Source: Hahella sp. KA22
GTDB taxonomy: Bacteria; Pseudomonadota; Gammaproteobacteria; Pseudomonadales; Oleiphilaceae
Reading direction: 5' to 3'
Assembly: GCF_004135205.1 (NCBI RefSeq)
Contig: NZ_CP035490.1
Coordinates: 4,073,644-4,137,643, forward strand
Length of the DNA: 64,000 nucleotides
Translations under genes and position numbers: made by a program
Notes under the pieces: model-generated
The model's database searches: none
What the model was told of the DNA's origin: nothing
What the model saw: only the letters and a program-made list of their open reading frames with translations
Part shown: one piece after another, positions 54,325 through 63,661 of the stretch
How positions within the stretch are numbered: the stretch's first letter is position 1
Layout: every line of letters begins with the position of its first letter

Positions 54325-55578
54325 TTACGCATAAATCACACTAATGGTCGACCCCGCGTCTGAGTGATTCTCCGCAGTCAGCCGCCAGCCAAGGCGACTG
54401 CACATGATGGAGACGATATACAGCCCGAAGCCGTTCAAGCCAGAGCGATAGTGGGTGAGTTCGCGACCATTGGACAGGGCGTCGAGCAGTTCCGGCGCCA
54501 GGCCTGAGCCCGCGTCCGTCACCGCTATTTTTTCAGGGGTGATGTGGATGACGATGTTGTCGTCAGTGTGCTGCAAGGCGTTCTGCACAATATTGCGGAT
54601 GATCATCTTGGCCATGACGCTATTGGTGGAAAGCGCGACTTTCTGGGTGATTTCCAGGTCCACGCGCGTATAGACGGGATAGTCTTCATACAAGTCTTCC
54701 AGCACCTCTTCCACCAGCCCGGGAATGGAGACCGTCTGCCGGCCCTCTTCTTCCTCAGACTTTTGCGCCATCATCAACAGCACCTTAACATTGCGCTCCA
54801 TTTCTTTATTGGCCTGACGAATGCGCATCAAAGTGGCGGCGTCTTTCTCCTGCAATTGCGCCCGCCTTTCAAGCACATCAAGCGCGCCGGTGATGACGGC
54901 TATCGGGGTGCGCAGTTCATGGCTGGCCAGGTTCGCGAACGCCTGCTCCCGCTTGATAAAGGTTTCCAACTCATTCAGGAATTGATTGAAGACATCGGCG
55001 ATTGCCTGTAGTTCGCAGTCAGAATATTGGGTCTGCAGACGCGGCATATTTTCTTTCACCGCCGTGCCTTTGATGCTTCTGGCCAAGTCCCGCAGCGGAC
55101 GGATGATTCGACGACTGCTGACTTGCGACAGAATCAGACTGCCGCCCAGGGTCAGCAAGCTGACCAGCAATAAAACGCCGTCGAATATCATCTCCCTCGC
55201 TTCCAGTCTGGAAATATCCTTGGCGATATAGAATTTGCCAGCGGACTCGTCGCCAATATTCACCAGATAGGTATGATCGTTCTTTTCCACTTCCCCTTGG
55301 AACGGAAAGTCCAGGCCGTCAAAGATACTGGGCAGCGCAACGCTGTCGCGGTAGTTGGCGGGCACAAACACAATATCGATATCCCCCGCTTCCCATGCGT
55401 AAGGGCTTTCTAAACCGTAGTGACTGGCGACGAACGCCTTCTCTTCAGAAAAGTTTCGGTCCAGCGTCGCTTTCTCCAGCTCCTCGTTTAACAGCAACAC
55501 GATAGCGACCATCACACTGATGGTGTAAAAGCTCATTAATATGTAGGTTTTTCTGATCCTGTTCGCGATAGATGTCAT
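54325..55578 (-). CDS. Sensor histidine kinase, orphan
   Basis: A 417-residue membrane kinase. TM1 about 12-30, periplasmic sensor about 31-131, TM2 about 132-152, then a linker similar to HAMP. H-box LASHELRTPIAVIT with His220, N-box NIVQNALQHT, G1 DAGSGLAPEL and G2 GFGLYIVSIMCSRLGW are all present, so it should be active. The sensor domain is unrecognised. No response regulator adjoins it: upstream DNA to 56016 holds no receiver gene. It presumably signals to a distant partner. The end of lptF lies close by on the other strand. Confidence 0.87.
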   Translation of the reverse strand: MTSIANRIRKTYILMSFYTISVMVAIVLLLNEELEKATLDRNFSEEKAFVASHYGLESPYAWEAGDIDIVFVPANYRDSVALPSIFDGLDFPFQGEVEKNDHTYLVNIGDESAGKFYIAKDISRLEAREMIFDGVLLLVSLLTLGGSLILSQVSSRRIIRPLRDLARSIKGTAVKENMPRLQTQYSDCELQAIADVFNQFLNELETFIKREQAFANLASHELRTPIAVITGALDVLERRAQLQEKDAATLMRIRQANKEMERNVKVLLMMAQKSEEEEGRQTVSIPGLVEEVLEDLYEDYPVYTRVDLEITQKVALSTNSVMAKMIIRNIVQNALQHTDDNIVIHITPEKIAVTDAGSGLAPELLDALSNGRELTHYRSGLNGFGLYIVSIMCSRLGWRLTAENHSDAGSTISVIYA

Positions 55579-56016
55579 ACCGGTTTATTTAAAAATCCTG
55601 CTTCCATTTCCAACATACAAATTCTTTTTATATCGGCATAAGCGCGAGCAACTCTCTCAGCGGGGAGACGATTGCATAAGCGGCGACAAACGAGACGCCT
55701 CGCGCCGTGCCTGCAATGCCGGCGGCTAACTTGCTGACGCTCACGAAGACAGTGTCCGTCGACAACCATCATCGAGCGCTGTGTGACAGGGGTTCGTTCA
55801 CGATAGGACTACGATCCGATTTTTTTCCTTACATACTAATCAGGGTCGCAACAATGGATTATCAAAATTACGTCAAGAAAATATCAATGTGGGGAATATG
55901 GAGGGTTGAAGATCAGCTAATAAGCGAGATGGGCGGGACAAGGTCTATAATTGCATAAGAAAAGAGCGCTCCGGCCGCCCAAAACACTCCTGTAAACCTA
56001 TAAGCGCAACCACTTT
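55579..56016. other. Intergenic region upstream of the orphan kinase
   Basis: About 438 bases between divergent genes. Open frames here have no ribosome site or family pattern. No receiver-domain remnant is visible. It presumably contains the promoters of the kinase and of the small gene at 56017. Confidence 0.4.
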
Positions 56017-56202
56017 ATGAAAGCACTCGGCATTATCAGCATCCTACTGGCGCTCCTTTACGTCGCCTTCCTGTCCGTCGAACACAGCGAAGAAGCGGAA
56101 CGCCAGAAAGAGAAAGCCGAACAACAGATCGATCAGGCGCAGAAGCAGATTGAAGAAGCCATGGAGAAGAACCGGGAGCGGTTGGAGCAAGGGGCTCAGT
56201 AA
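56017..56202 (+). CDS. Small membrane-anchored coiled-coil protein (61 aa)
   Basis: Starts MKALGIISILLALLYVAFLS, one N-terminal hydrophobic segment (about 3-20), followed by a highly charged heptad-like stretch (EEAERQKEKAEQQIDQAQKQ and on) typical of a short coiled coil. It is probably anchored in the inner membrane with its charged helix exposed. No lipobox cysteine is present. The function is not recognised. Small proteins of this type can be subunits or modulators of membrane complexes. It lies between the orphan kinase and the deaminase genes. Confidence 0.6.
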   Translation: MKALGIISILLALLYVAFLSVEHSEEAERQKEKAEQQIDQAQKQIEEAMEKNRERLEQGAQ

Positions 56203-56233
56203 GCTAACTGATCCTGGCCCCCTCAGGCTCTAG

Positions 56234-56455
56234 TTAAGAAGACTCATGAGTGAGAGAAGCGGATTGAAACTGGCGCAATAGCCGATAAAACGCAGCCATT
56301 GCATCCTGTTCCCCGAAGTGCTTCAGAATCATGTTACACCAGCCAATAGTTGAACTCCCCTCGTCCAACTCCTTGGCGACAAAGAGGTCAAACGCAGTCA
56401 GTAGCTTATCATCCTTCGCATCATTCCGCCCCACAACCCAACCGTTTATGAACAC
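56234..56455 (-). pseudogene. Truncated gene, possible immunity partner of the deaminase
   Basis: The frame opens right after a TGA with a GTG that has no ribosome site, then reads FINGWVVGRNDAKDDKLLTA, followed by a segment with GSSTIGWCNMILKHFGEQDA and ending MAAFYRLLRQF. This resembles the C-terminal half of small bacterial proteins that begin with a KRPGMYIG-type motif and end with a D-x-x-x-x-FYxLLxxF helix, some of which are linked to toxin loci. The N-terminal half is missing. It lies 43 bases downstream of the deaminase gene, the usual position of an immunity gene. This identification is tentative. Confidence 0.4.
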
Positions 56456-56498
56456 TCAAGCACGGGAAATAGGTGAATTTTTCCGATGAATGATGCAA

Positions 56499-57104
56499 TC
56501 AAAAAGGTGAGCGCGGGCTTGTCGGGACCATCACTGTGTTTGGTCTCTCCCATTGACCAATAGGGGGCGCGCTATAGAGTGAATAGTCAACCCTGAAAGT
56601 ATTTAGAACTTCCGCACACTTTCCGCAACAGGGCTTTGATACTCCAATAACAGCTCCCTGGATTGGCAAATTATTATTGCCACAGTGTTCGATTATATTC
56701 ATTTCAGCATGAAAGCTCTTCTTGCGATTTTTCGATACATGAAGAACATGGTATTGAGTTACATTAGTAAAACCTTCAGCATGTAGAGACTGTAGAGCGC
56801 TTCGAGCTGCAAAATCAATATGGTTTGCATTATCAGTGGAATTACCATGTCCATAGTTATACGCCACCAAAAGAGTGCCAGTCCCTACAACTGCGCAAGC
56901 TACTGTTTCGACGTCTCTCATAGCCTGCAGAACAATATTGCTCGGATCGTGCATACCAGAGAACTTCGTCGCTATAATTTGACGAGCAATTATATCTAAT
57001 GGATTTAGATCATTGGGTGTAAACCCGACATAATAAGCATTATTATTCAGTGCCTGAGGGCCTATACCAACGGGGGCATGTCTCTCTACAACAAATTTTG
57101 GCAT
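56499..57104 (-). CDS. Stand-alone toxin-type nucleotide/nucleic-acid deaminase
   Basis: A 201-residue protein from the ATG at 57102-57104, which has GGAAG six bases upstream; an upstream extension in the same frame has no site. The C-terminal half carries the zinc-dependent deaminase signature: SFHAEMNIIEH (His132, Glu134) and SKPCCGKCAEVL (Cys160, Cys163), with a mostly alpha/beta lead-in. The compact size, lack of a housekeeping cytidine deaminase context and the HAE...CxxC spacing suggest a member of the deaminase superfamily used as polymorphic toxins. No secretion signal or delivery domain is seen. The substrate (free nucleotide, RNA or DNA) is unknown. A possible truncated immunity gene follows. 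Confidence 0.62.
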   Translation of the reverse strand: MPKFVVERHAPVGIGPQALNNNAYYVGFTPNDLNPLDIIARQIIATKFSGMHDPSNIVLQAMRDVETVACAVVGTGTLLVAYNYGHGNSTDNANHIDFAARSALQSLHAEGFTNVTQYHVLHVSKNRKKSFHAEMNIIEHCGNNNLPIQGAVIGVSKPCCGKCAEVLNTFRVDYSLYSAPPIGQWERPNTVMVPTSPRSPF

Positions 57105-57421
57105 AACGTTCTTCCTTCTTAAATACCTTAATTTCTCTAGTTGCACAAAACCGACTCTCAGCCAAGTCTGGTTTAGGCGATAAAACATTAATCCCATTAA
57201 CAAATCAATACAATCCTACAGTTGTAGGATTGTATTAAAGCCCGCCCTATTACATGACACTCTCTTAAATCACACATACAAAAATCACCTCGCGATTAAT
57301 GCAGATTGCAACAAATCAAATATAATTTCGGCCAAAGAGTTTGATTAATTTTCAAATATCCAAGCGTATTTATAGACTTCACTATTCAAGCATGTCATGG
57401 ACCCGACTTTGAATAAAGAGA
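57105..57421. other. AT-rich region upstream of the deaminase gene and IS element
   Basis: About 317 bases, strongly AT-rich. It contains the 30-base palindrome at 57207-57236 and presumably the deaminase promoter and the left part of the insertion sequence. I could not define the IS ends. Confidence 0.45.
57207..57236. promoter_or_regulatory. Perfect 30-bp inverted repeat upstream of the deaminase gene
   Basis: Fourteen-base arms AATACAATCCTACA and TGTAGGATTGTATT around GT. It lies about 100 bases upstream of the deaminase start. It could be an operator, a terminator for incoming transcription or a mobile-element end. Confidence 0.55.
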
Positions 57422-57430
57422 GTGGACGCT

Positions 57431-58459
57431 ATGCCCTCAAATGATGGAAGAAAGCTTGACCATAAAACATTAGAAGTTATTCGCATTCGCGCGGTGCAAC
57501 AAGTCCAAGCGGGAGAAAGCTCCGAAGCGGTTATACAGGCGCTAGGCTTCAGCAGGCCGGGTATTTATGAGTGGCTGGCGGCTTATCTGGAGAGCGGCTA
57601 TGAAGCGCTTAAAGCGAAACGCCTATATGGGCGTCCCCGCAAATTAAATGGCCGACAATTACGTCAGGTCTATACCTGGGTAGTGGGATATCAGCCTCAG
57701 CAGTTTAAGTTTGAGTATGCGCTGTGGACTCGCGGATTGGTACGGGACCTGATCAAGCGAAAGTTCCGGGTCAGCCTGTCTGATGTATCGGTGGGGCGAC
57801 TCCTGAGGGCGATGGGGCTAACGCCGCAGAAGCCGCTTTTTCGCGCTTACCAACAAGATCCAGACAGGGTTGCTCGCTGGAAACAAGAGGAATACCCATG
57901 TATTCGTCAGTTGGCGAAAGCAGCGAGTGCAGAGATCCTCTTCGCGGACGAGGCGAGCATTCGCTCGGATTACCACAGCGGAACGACGTGGTCGATCAAA
58001 GGTTTGACGCCGGAAGTGAAGACGACAGGGGCGCGCTTTGGGCTTAACCTGATTTCCGGGGTGTCGGGCAGAGGCGAGTTTCATTTCAAGGTGATAGAAG
58101 GAAAGCTAAACACGGAGAGCTTCATCGGATTTTTGAAGGACTTGACGTATAAATCGGAACGCCCGGTCTTTCTAATCGTCGATGGACACCCTGCCCATCA
58201 AGCCAGGAAGGTAAAGGTGTATGTCGCCGCCCAGGAAGGCCGGTTGCAACTATTCTTCCTGCCGCCTTATTCTCCCGAACTTAATCCCGATGAGTCTGTG
58301 TGGAGCTATTTGAAGCATCAACGTCTGGGCAAGATGAAGGTTGCAAGTCCAGACCAATTAAGAAAGATGGCTTTAAAGATTCTTCGGAGGATGAAAAAAG
58401 CGCCATCACTGATTCAAAGTTTATTTAGGCATCCAGAACTTAAATATATTATGGCTTAG
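57431..58459 (+). CDS. IS630-family transposase
   Basis: A 342-residue transposase from ATG 57431 with AGAGAG eight bases before it; an in-frame GTG lies nine bases earlier. N-terminal helix-turn-helix (VIQALGFSRPGIYEWLAAYL, RPRKLNGRQ), then a DDE core: ILFADEASI (first Asp), PVFLIVDGHPAHQ (second Asp) and PPYSPELNPDESVWSYLK (Glu). That is the IS630/Tc1-mariner pattern. All three acidic residues appear intact, so the element may be active. I could not find matched terminal inverted repeats or the TA duplication by eye, so the element boundaries are not given. Confidence 0.88.
   Translation: MPSNDGRKLDHKTLEVIRIRAVQQVQAGESSEAVIQALGFSRPGIYEWLAAYLESGYEALKAKRLYGRPRKLNGRQLRQVYTWVVGYQPQQFKFEYALWTRGLVRDLIKRKFRVSLSDVSVGRLLRAMGLTPQKPLFRAYQQDPDRVARWKQEEYPCIRQLAKAASAEILFADEASIRSDYHSGTTWSIKGLTPEVKTTGARFGLNLISGVSGRGEFHFKVIEGKLNTESFIGFLKDLTYKSERPVFLIVDGHPAHQARKVKVYVAAQEGRLQLFFLPPYSPELNPDESVWSYLKHQRLGKMKVASPDQLRKMALKILRRMKKAPSLIQSLFRHPELKYIMA
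57431..58459. mobile_element. IS630-type insertion sequence (core only; ends unknown)
   Basis: The extent given is only the transposase gene. The flanks at about 57300-57430 and 58460-58620 were scanned for inverted ends without a convincing match. Confidence 0.55.
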
Positions 58460-58631
58460 TGATCGGATACTTATTTACGGGTTAGTAAAATCGAGAGAGG
58501 ATGAAAAGTTGAGACAATCTCTAGCTAGCAAAGTTAGAACTAGTCGAGGCAAAGGAAAGAAGGTCACATACAGCATCCAAGCCTTCCATAACACATACTA
58601 AAGATGTAGTAATTTAAGCAATAAGTTAAAA

Positions 58632-58988
58632 CTAACGGTCCAAAGATGAATGTTCTCGCAACACCTCCTCCAACTCCTTCCGCACTGGCATGGGCGTAAA
58701 CGCGCTAACGTTGGCGCCGCCGGTGTTGCCGATGGGGAGGCGGCCGGTGAGGTGGCCGAGTGGGGTTAGGAGCAGGCGCCATAGTTGGCCGCGGATTTCG
58801 CGTTGGTCTCGCTTCGCCCACCCTACCCGCAGCATCCAGAGGTGGACGTGAAAGTGCCGGCCCAGGCGGCGTTGTCCCAGGACGTGGGCGTTTTCCAGAT
58901 GTGCAAACGCGACGTCGAGAAGGCCCTGGCGCCAGTTATCCTGCGCGGCGTTCATTTCTGCGGAGAAGGCTTGTTGCAACGTCGTCAT
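58632..58988 (-). CDS. DUF3703 family protein
   Basis: A 118-residue soluble protein. It starts at ATG 58986-58988 (MTTLQQAFSAEMNAAQDNWR) and has the family pattern FAHLENAHVLGQRRLGRHFHVHLWMLRVG in parts, then GRLPIGNTGGANVSAF, which matches DUF3703. Its function is unknown. The conserved His/Trp-rich centre suggests metal or cofactor binding in some relatives. Ribosome site is weak. A stretch encoding VGWAKRDQREIRG contains a GGGCGAAGCGAG run like the intergenic palindromes of this genome. Confidence 0.75.
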   Translation of the reverse strand: MTTLQQAFSAEMNAAQDNWRQGLLDVAFAHLENAHVLGQRRLGRHFHVHLWMLRVGWAKRDQREIRGQLWRLLLTPLGHLTGRLPIGNTGGANVSAFTPMPVRKELEEVLREHSSLDR

Positions 58989-59393
58989 AAGCCCGAAACC
59001 TATTGCGTCATAAGGGGTTTACACGCATAGGATAGGTCTCTGAAGTAAAAATTTCATAATTCGCTGACGGCCAGCTTCACTAATCTGGCCACTTCGTTTA
59101 CTTCGTCCTGGGTATGAAACCTGAGCTTGATCCATTGCGAGTTCAGCGATCTTTTGGGATGGACGGTCGAGTCCTGGGGATGCGTGAGTTTTTCTTTTTT
59201 ATTGAATCCTTTTTAACTTCCAGAACATCACAATCTATTTGTGCGACTTTGATTATCTCCTCCGGGCGCTGCAAGACTACGCCAGCCGCTGGCGCGCGCC
59301 CTTCACCGTGCTAGACTTTACCATTACACGGCAGTTTCTTCCGTCCTTCTCTCCGGGTTCTTCCATTGATCGAATTAAAGAGCGCTGCGACTC
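58989..59393. other. Spacer with a fragment of a gene
   Basis: About 405 bases. Most of the left half is the gene fragment listed at 59054-59212. The right half should contain the promoter of the GGDEF-EAL gene; no clear motif was defined. Confidence 0.4.
59054..59212 (-). pseudogene. Gene remnant (52 codons)
   Basis: The reverse strand between two stops reads GFNKKEKLTHPQDSTVHPKR, then SLNSQWIKLRFHTQDEVNEV and ARLVKLAVSEL, with no start codon at its beginning. Composition and the WIKLRFHTQDEV...VKLA pattern look like the C-terminus of a real protein, so it is probably a decayed gene. The family is not recognised. Confidence 0.3.
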
Positions 59394-61007
59394 ATGATCA
59401 AGCCTCGAAAGGAGTTGTCACAGACAAATACGTCTGAACGTCTGCGCCATTCCGCCCGCGTCGACCTGTGTGTGAGCATCGCGGTTGTCATCGGATTGAC
59501 CGCCCTGACCAGCTTCTTTCAAATTGATCTCCTTGAAGGCCTTTACGAATATTCCCGCGCTCACGAAGACTGGGAGCTGGACGAAATTATTATTGCGCTT
59601 GGCTGGGTCGGAATAGTCGCCGTGGTATACGGCGTACGTCGCCTGCTGGATATCAGAACCCTGAACCTGGAAATCGCTTCTCACGCCTATTACGACGTCG
59701 TGACCGGTCTGCCCAATCGTGTGCTCGCCATCGACAGACTGAATCAAATGCTCGCCAGCGCGCAACGCCGTCGTTCACAGGTGGCGGTGCTGTTTCTGGA
59801 TTTCGATAATTTCAAAGCCATCAACGATAATCACGGGCATGCCCAAGGCGATATGTTGATCAAAAGCGTTGGCGAGCGTCTGGCGCTGCAAATCCGCCAG
59901 GGCGATACCGTGGCGCGCCTGGGCGGCGATGAGTTTCTGATCTTGATCGACCTCGATATCTCAGATAGAGACATCCTCCCCACCGTATCGCGCATTGTCA
60001 AAACACAAAAGCAACCCCATCAACTTGGAAATATAGAAATATCAGTCGGCTTCAGCGTCGGCGTGGCGTTGTTCCCCAAGGACGCAGATACGCCGGAGAG
60101 CCTGCTGAAAGCGGCGGATATGGCCATGTACCAATCCAAAAGCGACGGCAAGGGGCAAGTGCAGTTTTACTGTGACGACATCGGCCTCCGTCTCACCGAA
60201 CGCTATAAGCTGGAAAAAGGCCTGAAGCATTCAATCAAGAACAAAGAACTTTATCTCGTCTATCAGCCGCAAATTGATCTGCGGCAGCGCCGGGTAATCG
60301 GCTATGAAGCCCTCTGTCGCTGGCGTCATCAAGGCGATCATGTTCCCCCGGATATCTTCATCAAAATTGCGGAAGAAACAGGATTCATTCATGAATTAGG
60401 GCGCTGGGTCATGCAGGCGGCGCTGGCGGAAAGTAAAGCCTGGACCGCAAAAAATAACGCCGTGATCGCTGTTAATGTTTCCGCCCGCCAGCTTCAGCGG
60501 GACGACTTTATCGATGAAGTGCGGCAAATCCTGGAAGATGCGCAAGTAACGCCACATCGTCTGGAACTGGAAATCACAGAGACCGTCGCCACTTCTGAGC
60601 ACTCGTCCAATCGCAGGAAACTGCAGGAGCTGCATCTATTGGGCGTCAAGATTTCTCTGGATGACTTCGGCACTGGCTACTCATCGCTGGTGAGATTACG
60701 CGAACTTCAGGTCAACCAGCTCAAGATCGACCGCAGCTTTGTGTCCGGTACCGAGGACCTGGACGTCAACAGACAGATTATCAAGGCAATTATCTCTCTC
60801 GCAGAAAACCTGGATCTGACCGTCATCGCAGAAGGCGTGGAAACGGCCGAACAAATGGAGATGCTGCAGCAATTCGGTTGTGACTATGTGCAAGGCTATT
60901 TCTTTAGTCGTCCGGTGCGCGCAGAAGAAATAAGCGACATCACACACATGATCGAACATACATCGGCCAGCAGCGCCAAAACGGAAAAACAGAGCCCCAG
61001 AGGCTAA
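59394..61007 (+). CDS. GGDEF-EAL cyclic-di-GMP protein
   Basis: A 537-residue membrane protein. Two hydrophobic segments (about 26-43 and 66-82) precede a diguanylate cyclase domain (about 95-260; motif RLGGDEF intact) and an EAL phosphodiesterase domain (about 270-520). The EAL domain has YEALCRWRH, the loop-6 motif SLDDFGTGYSSL and AEGVE, so catalytic residues are conserved in both halves. It could make or break cyclic-di-GMP and so influence motility and biofilm. The sensory part is minimal, with only a short periplasmic loop. A chemoreceptor gene follows in the same direction 120 bases later. Confidence 0.92.
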   Translation: MIKPRKELSQTNTSERLRHSARVDLCVSIAVVIGLTALTSFFQIDLLEGLYEYSRAHEDWELDEIIIALGWVGIVAVVYGVRRLLDIRTLNLEIASHAYYDVVTGLPNRVLAIDRLNQMLASAQRRRSQVAVLFLDFDNFKAINDNHGHAQGDMLIKSVGERLALQIRQGDTVARLGGDEFLILIDLDISDRDILPTVSRIVKTQKQPHQLGNIEISVGFSVGVALFPKDADTPESLLKAADMAMYQSKSDGKGQVQFYCDDIGLRLTERYKLEKGLKHSIKNKELYLVYQPQIDLRQRRVIGYEALCRWRHQGDHVPPDIFIKIAEETGFIHELGRWVMQAALAESKAWTAKNNAVIAVNVSARQLQRDDFIDEVRQILEDAQVTPHRLELEITETVATSEHSSNRRKLQELHLLGVKISLDDFGTGYSSLVRLRELQVNQLKIDRSFVSGTEDLDVNRQIIKAIISLAENLDLTVIAEGVETAEQMEMLQQFGCDYVQGYFFSRPVRAEEISDITHMIEHTSASSAKTEKQSPRG

Positions 61008-61127
61008 GTAATACTACGTAATTTCGGAGTAGAAAATTCCGTAGCGCCCCTCTGATCACAAAATCCGAATACAAGCATATACTTAATTCTCGCGCCCAAA
61101 TTTTATGCCGAACGAGGAAGATTCATT

Positions 61128-62717
61128 ATGCGGGTCAACCAGCCTGTCACGGGTCGCAACCTGGAACTGCCGCCAGACGCCAACATCCTGTCCACCACCA
61201 CACCAGACAGCCACATCACCTACGTCAACCCGGATTTCATCAAAATCAGCGGCTTCACGAAGGATGAACTGGTCGGCCAGCCACACAATATCGTTCGTCA
61301 CCCTGACATGCCGCCTATGGCGTTCCAGCACATGTGGCAGACGTTGAAAGGCGGCCGCTCCTGGATGGGACTGGTGAAGAACCGCTGCAAGAACGGCGAT
61401 CACTACTGGGTCAGCGCCTACGCCACGCCCATCGCCAAAGACGGGCGCACTGTGGAATATCAGTCCGTGCGCACCAAACCGGCGCCGGGGCAGATTGATG
61501 CGGCGGAGAAGCTGTACGCCAGCATACGCAACGGCAAAACGCCCCTGGCCTGGCGACTGCCGCGCCTGGACGTGCGCCTCAAAGTTTCCCTGTTGTCCAC
61601 ACTGAGCCTGATTCCAGTCCTGCTGTTCCTCTCTCACCTGCTGCCGATCAGCGTCGCCGACACAGCTATTATGGGCGTCTCACTGGGACTGCTGAACGTG
61701 CTGTTTATCTATTTATGGCTGTCCCCTTTGCACAAACTGGTGAAAAAAGCCCGCACCATTTGCGACAACCCGCTGAGCCAGGTTCTGTACACAGGGCGCC
61801 ATGACGAGTTTGGTGAAATAGAATTCGCCATGGCCATGGCGCAGGCGGAAACCACCGCCGTGATCGGCCGCATGGCCAACGCCGCCAATCAACTGGAGGC
61901 GCTCACCGAAGAGCTGGTGTCGGAAATAGAAGATTGTAATAACAAGACCAATGGCCAACAGTCGGAAACCGATCAGGTGGCCGCCGCCATCAACGAAATG
62001 ACGGCGACCATTCAGCAAGTGGCCGCCACCACACAGGAAGCCGCAAGCGCAGCAGACCATGCCGATAAAGAGACCTCCCAGGGGCAGGAACTGGTCACCA
62101 GCACCAAACGCATCATCAGTTCACTGGCGGATGAGATTCATCAGGCTGCGGAAGTGATTCATGACCTGGACAAACACAGCAAAGAAATATCCACCGTCCT
62201 CAACGCCATTCAGGACATCGCCGAGCAAACCAATTTACTGGCCCTGAACGCCGCCATTGAAGCCGCCAGAGCGGGAGAAATGGGACGCGGCTTTGCGGTG
62301 GTGGCGGATGAAGTGAGGCAACTTGCGTCTCGTACGCAGCAATCCACCACCGACACCCAAAAGATGATCAACTCTCTGCAGGATGGGGCCCGCTCTGCAG
62401 TGGCCGCCATGGAGAAAAGCCGTGAGAAAGCCAATCACAGCGTCGACCACGCCCATCAGGCGGCGGAAAAATTGACCGCCATCGGTCGCCGGGTTAATCA
62501 GATTTCGGATATCAGCACCCAGATCGCAAGCGCAGTGGAGCAACAGGGCGCCGTGAGTGAAGGCATCAACAACAGCATCGTTACAATCCGGGACGCCGCC
62601 AGCGCCAACGCCACCGTGGGCCAGTACAACCGCAAGCGAGCGGAGGATGTGGCGCAACTCACTTCCGCTTTGCAGGAACTGGCGAAACAGTTCTGGAGCA
62701 AACGAAGTCAGTCATAA
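61128..62717 (+). CDS. Methyl-accepting chemotaxis protein with PAS domain (Aer-like)
   Basis: A 529-residue receptor. N-terminal PAS domain (about 10-125) with [32 protein letters not shown] and [11 protein letters not shown], the Aer-type layout that binds FAD and senses redox or oxygen. Then come a short hydrophobic region with two close helices (about 155-200) and a cytoplasmic signalling domain with the highly conserved tip [29 protein letters not shown] lies seven bases before ATG 61128. No large periplasmic sensor is present, as in Aer. It probably feeds energy taxis. Confidence 0.92.
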   Translation: MRVNQPVTGRNLELPPDANILSTTTPDSHITYVNPDFIKISGFTKDELVGQPHNIVRHPDMPPMAFQHMWQTLKGGRSWMGLVKNRCKNGDHYWVSAYATPIAKDGRTVEYQSVRTKPAPGQIDAAEKLYASIRNGKTPLAWRLPRLDVRLKVSLLSTLSLIPVLLFLSHLLPISVADTAIMGVSLGLLNVLFIYLWLSPLHKLVKKARTICDNPLSQVLYTGRHDEFGEIEFAMAMAQAETTAVIGRMANAANQLEALTEELVSEIEDCNNKTNGQQSETDQVAAAINEMTATIQQVAATTQEAASAADHADKETSQGQELVTSTKRIISSLADEIHQAAEVIHDLDKHSKEISTVLNAIQDIAEQTNLLALNAAIEAARAGEMGRGFAVVADEVRQLASRTQQSTTDTQKMINSLQDGARSAVAAMEKSREKANHSVDHAHQAAEKLTAIGRRVNQISDISTQIASAVEQQGAVSEGINNSIVTIRDAASANATVGQYNRKRAEDVAQLTSALQELAKQFWSKRSQS

Positions 62718-62785
62718 AATTGCGTGCGCGCTGTCCGCGTCCGCCGGGATCAAGGAGAGTTCAGCCAGTTCATCGAGGCGTAGAT

Positions 62786-63613
62786 TTATCCTGCGGATGC
62801 GGTCAGTTTACCTAGCGCGCCTTCGATAGACTCTCCAACTAATGGCGAGATTTCAACGCGCAAGGCGGCCTCCAGTTCAGGAATCGCCTGTTTAACCTGA
62901 TGCTCGCCCAGTCCGAAGGCGGCGATATCGCGTACGGTAGGGTCCATATCTTGAAGTCGGGCGATCAGCGCGCTTTCGAACAATGCCGACGCCAGCTCGG
63001 GTATGTTCTCTTGTGGCAATCCCGCGAGGATTTTGGTCGCTTCCTGACGCACTTCCGCCTCCTTGTCTTCCATCAACGGCGCCAGCATCGCCACGATAGC
63101 TTCATCCGGCCAGCGCCCCACCACGCCGCAGGCGACGCGACGCACTGTTTTATTTCCGTTACTCAGTAGCGGAACAAAGGCGGCGCGCACACGATAATCG
63201 GCGAAGTAGCGGTGCACGATGTGCGCTAACGCCAGAGCGGTTTCTTTAACAAGTCTGGCTTTGCCATGGCTGAGCGCGTCAATCAGCACATCGGTGACGC
63301 GGGGGTCGCGAATCCAGGCGTGAGTGGCTTTATTCACCGCCCTCGCCGCTTCTTTGGCGACGGCGGCGACCGCTTTGACGGCGCTGTCGTCATAAGGCGG
63401 CTGCAGGGCGGATTTGAGTGGATTGAGCTTTGCCGCCAACGCCTCTCCTATCGGGATCAGTTCGTAGTAGGCGTTTTGCAGCAAAGGGTTGTCGCCCTGT
63501 ACGAAACCTTCTTGCAGCAGCAGTTCCCGGGCTTCATCCGATTCGCCCTGCTGCAGCAGGGCTTGGGCTTTTGCGATGAGTTGCGTTTGCTCTGACGCAT
63601 CCCGTCTTAGCAT
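62786..63613 (-). CDS. HEAT-repeat protein
   Basis: A 275-residue soluble protein. Start ATG at 63611-63613 (MLRRDASEQTQ) with CAGGAGG six bases upstream. After a helical N-terminus come repeated 30-40 residue helix pairs of the HEAT type: DPRVTDVLIDALSHGKARLV; DYRVRAAFVPLLSNGNKTVR; ...VAMLAPLMEDKEAEVRQEAT; ...LIARLQDMDPTVRDIAAFGL. Such scaffolds bind other proteins. The partner is not indicated. It overlaps no neighbour and is followed on the same strand, upstream, by an acetyltransferase gene. Confidence 0.8.
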   Translation of the reverse strand: MLRRDASEQTQLIAKAQALLQQGESDEARELLLQEGFVQGDNPLLQNAYYELIPIGEALAAKLNPLKSALQPPYDDSAVKAVAAVAKEAARAVNKATHAWIRDPRVTDVLIDALSHGKARLVKETALALAHIVHRYFADYRVRAAFVPLLSNGNKTVRRVACGVVGRWPDEAIVAMLAPLMEDKEAEVRQEATKILAGLPQENIPELASALFESALIARLQDMDPTVRDIAAFGLGEHQVKQAIPELEAALRVEISPLVGESIEGALGKLTASAG

Positions 63614-63661
63614 CAATGTCCTCCTGACGGTCAATTCAATGAATGTCGCCGCGCCTGCGTC

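Noticed and set aside
55707-55958. Possible response regulator gene for the orphan kinase
   Set aside because: No receiver-domain motifs (acidic pair, phospho-Asp, Lys) in this or the neighbouring minus-strand frame.
57300-58620. Terminal inverted repeats of the IS630 element
   Set aside because: By-eye comparison of the flanks gave only weak, gapped similarity. No TA duplication could be assigned.
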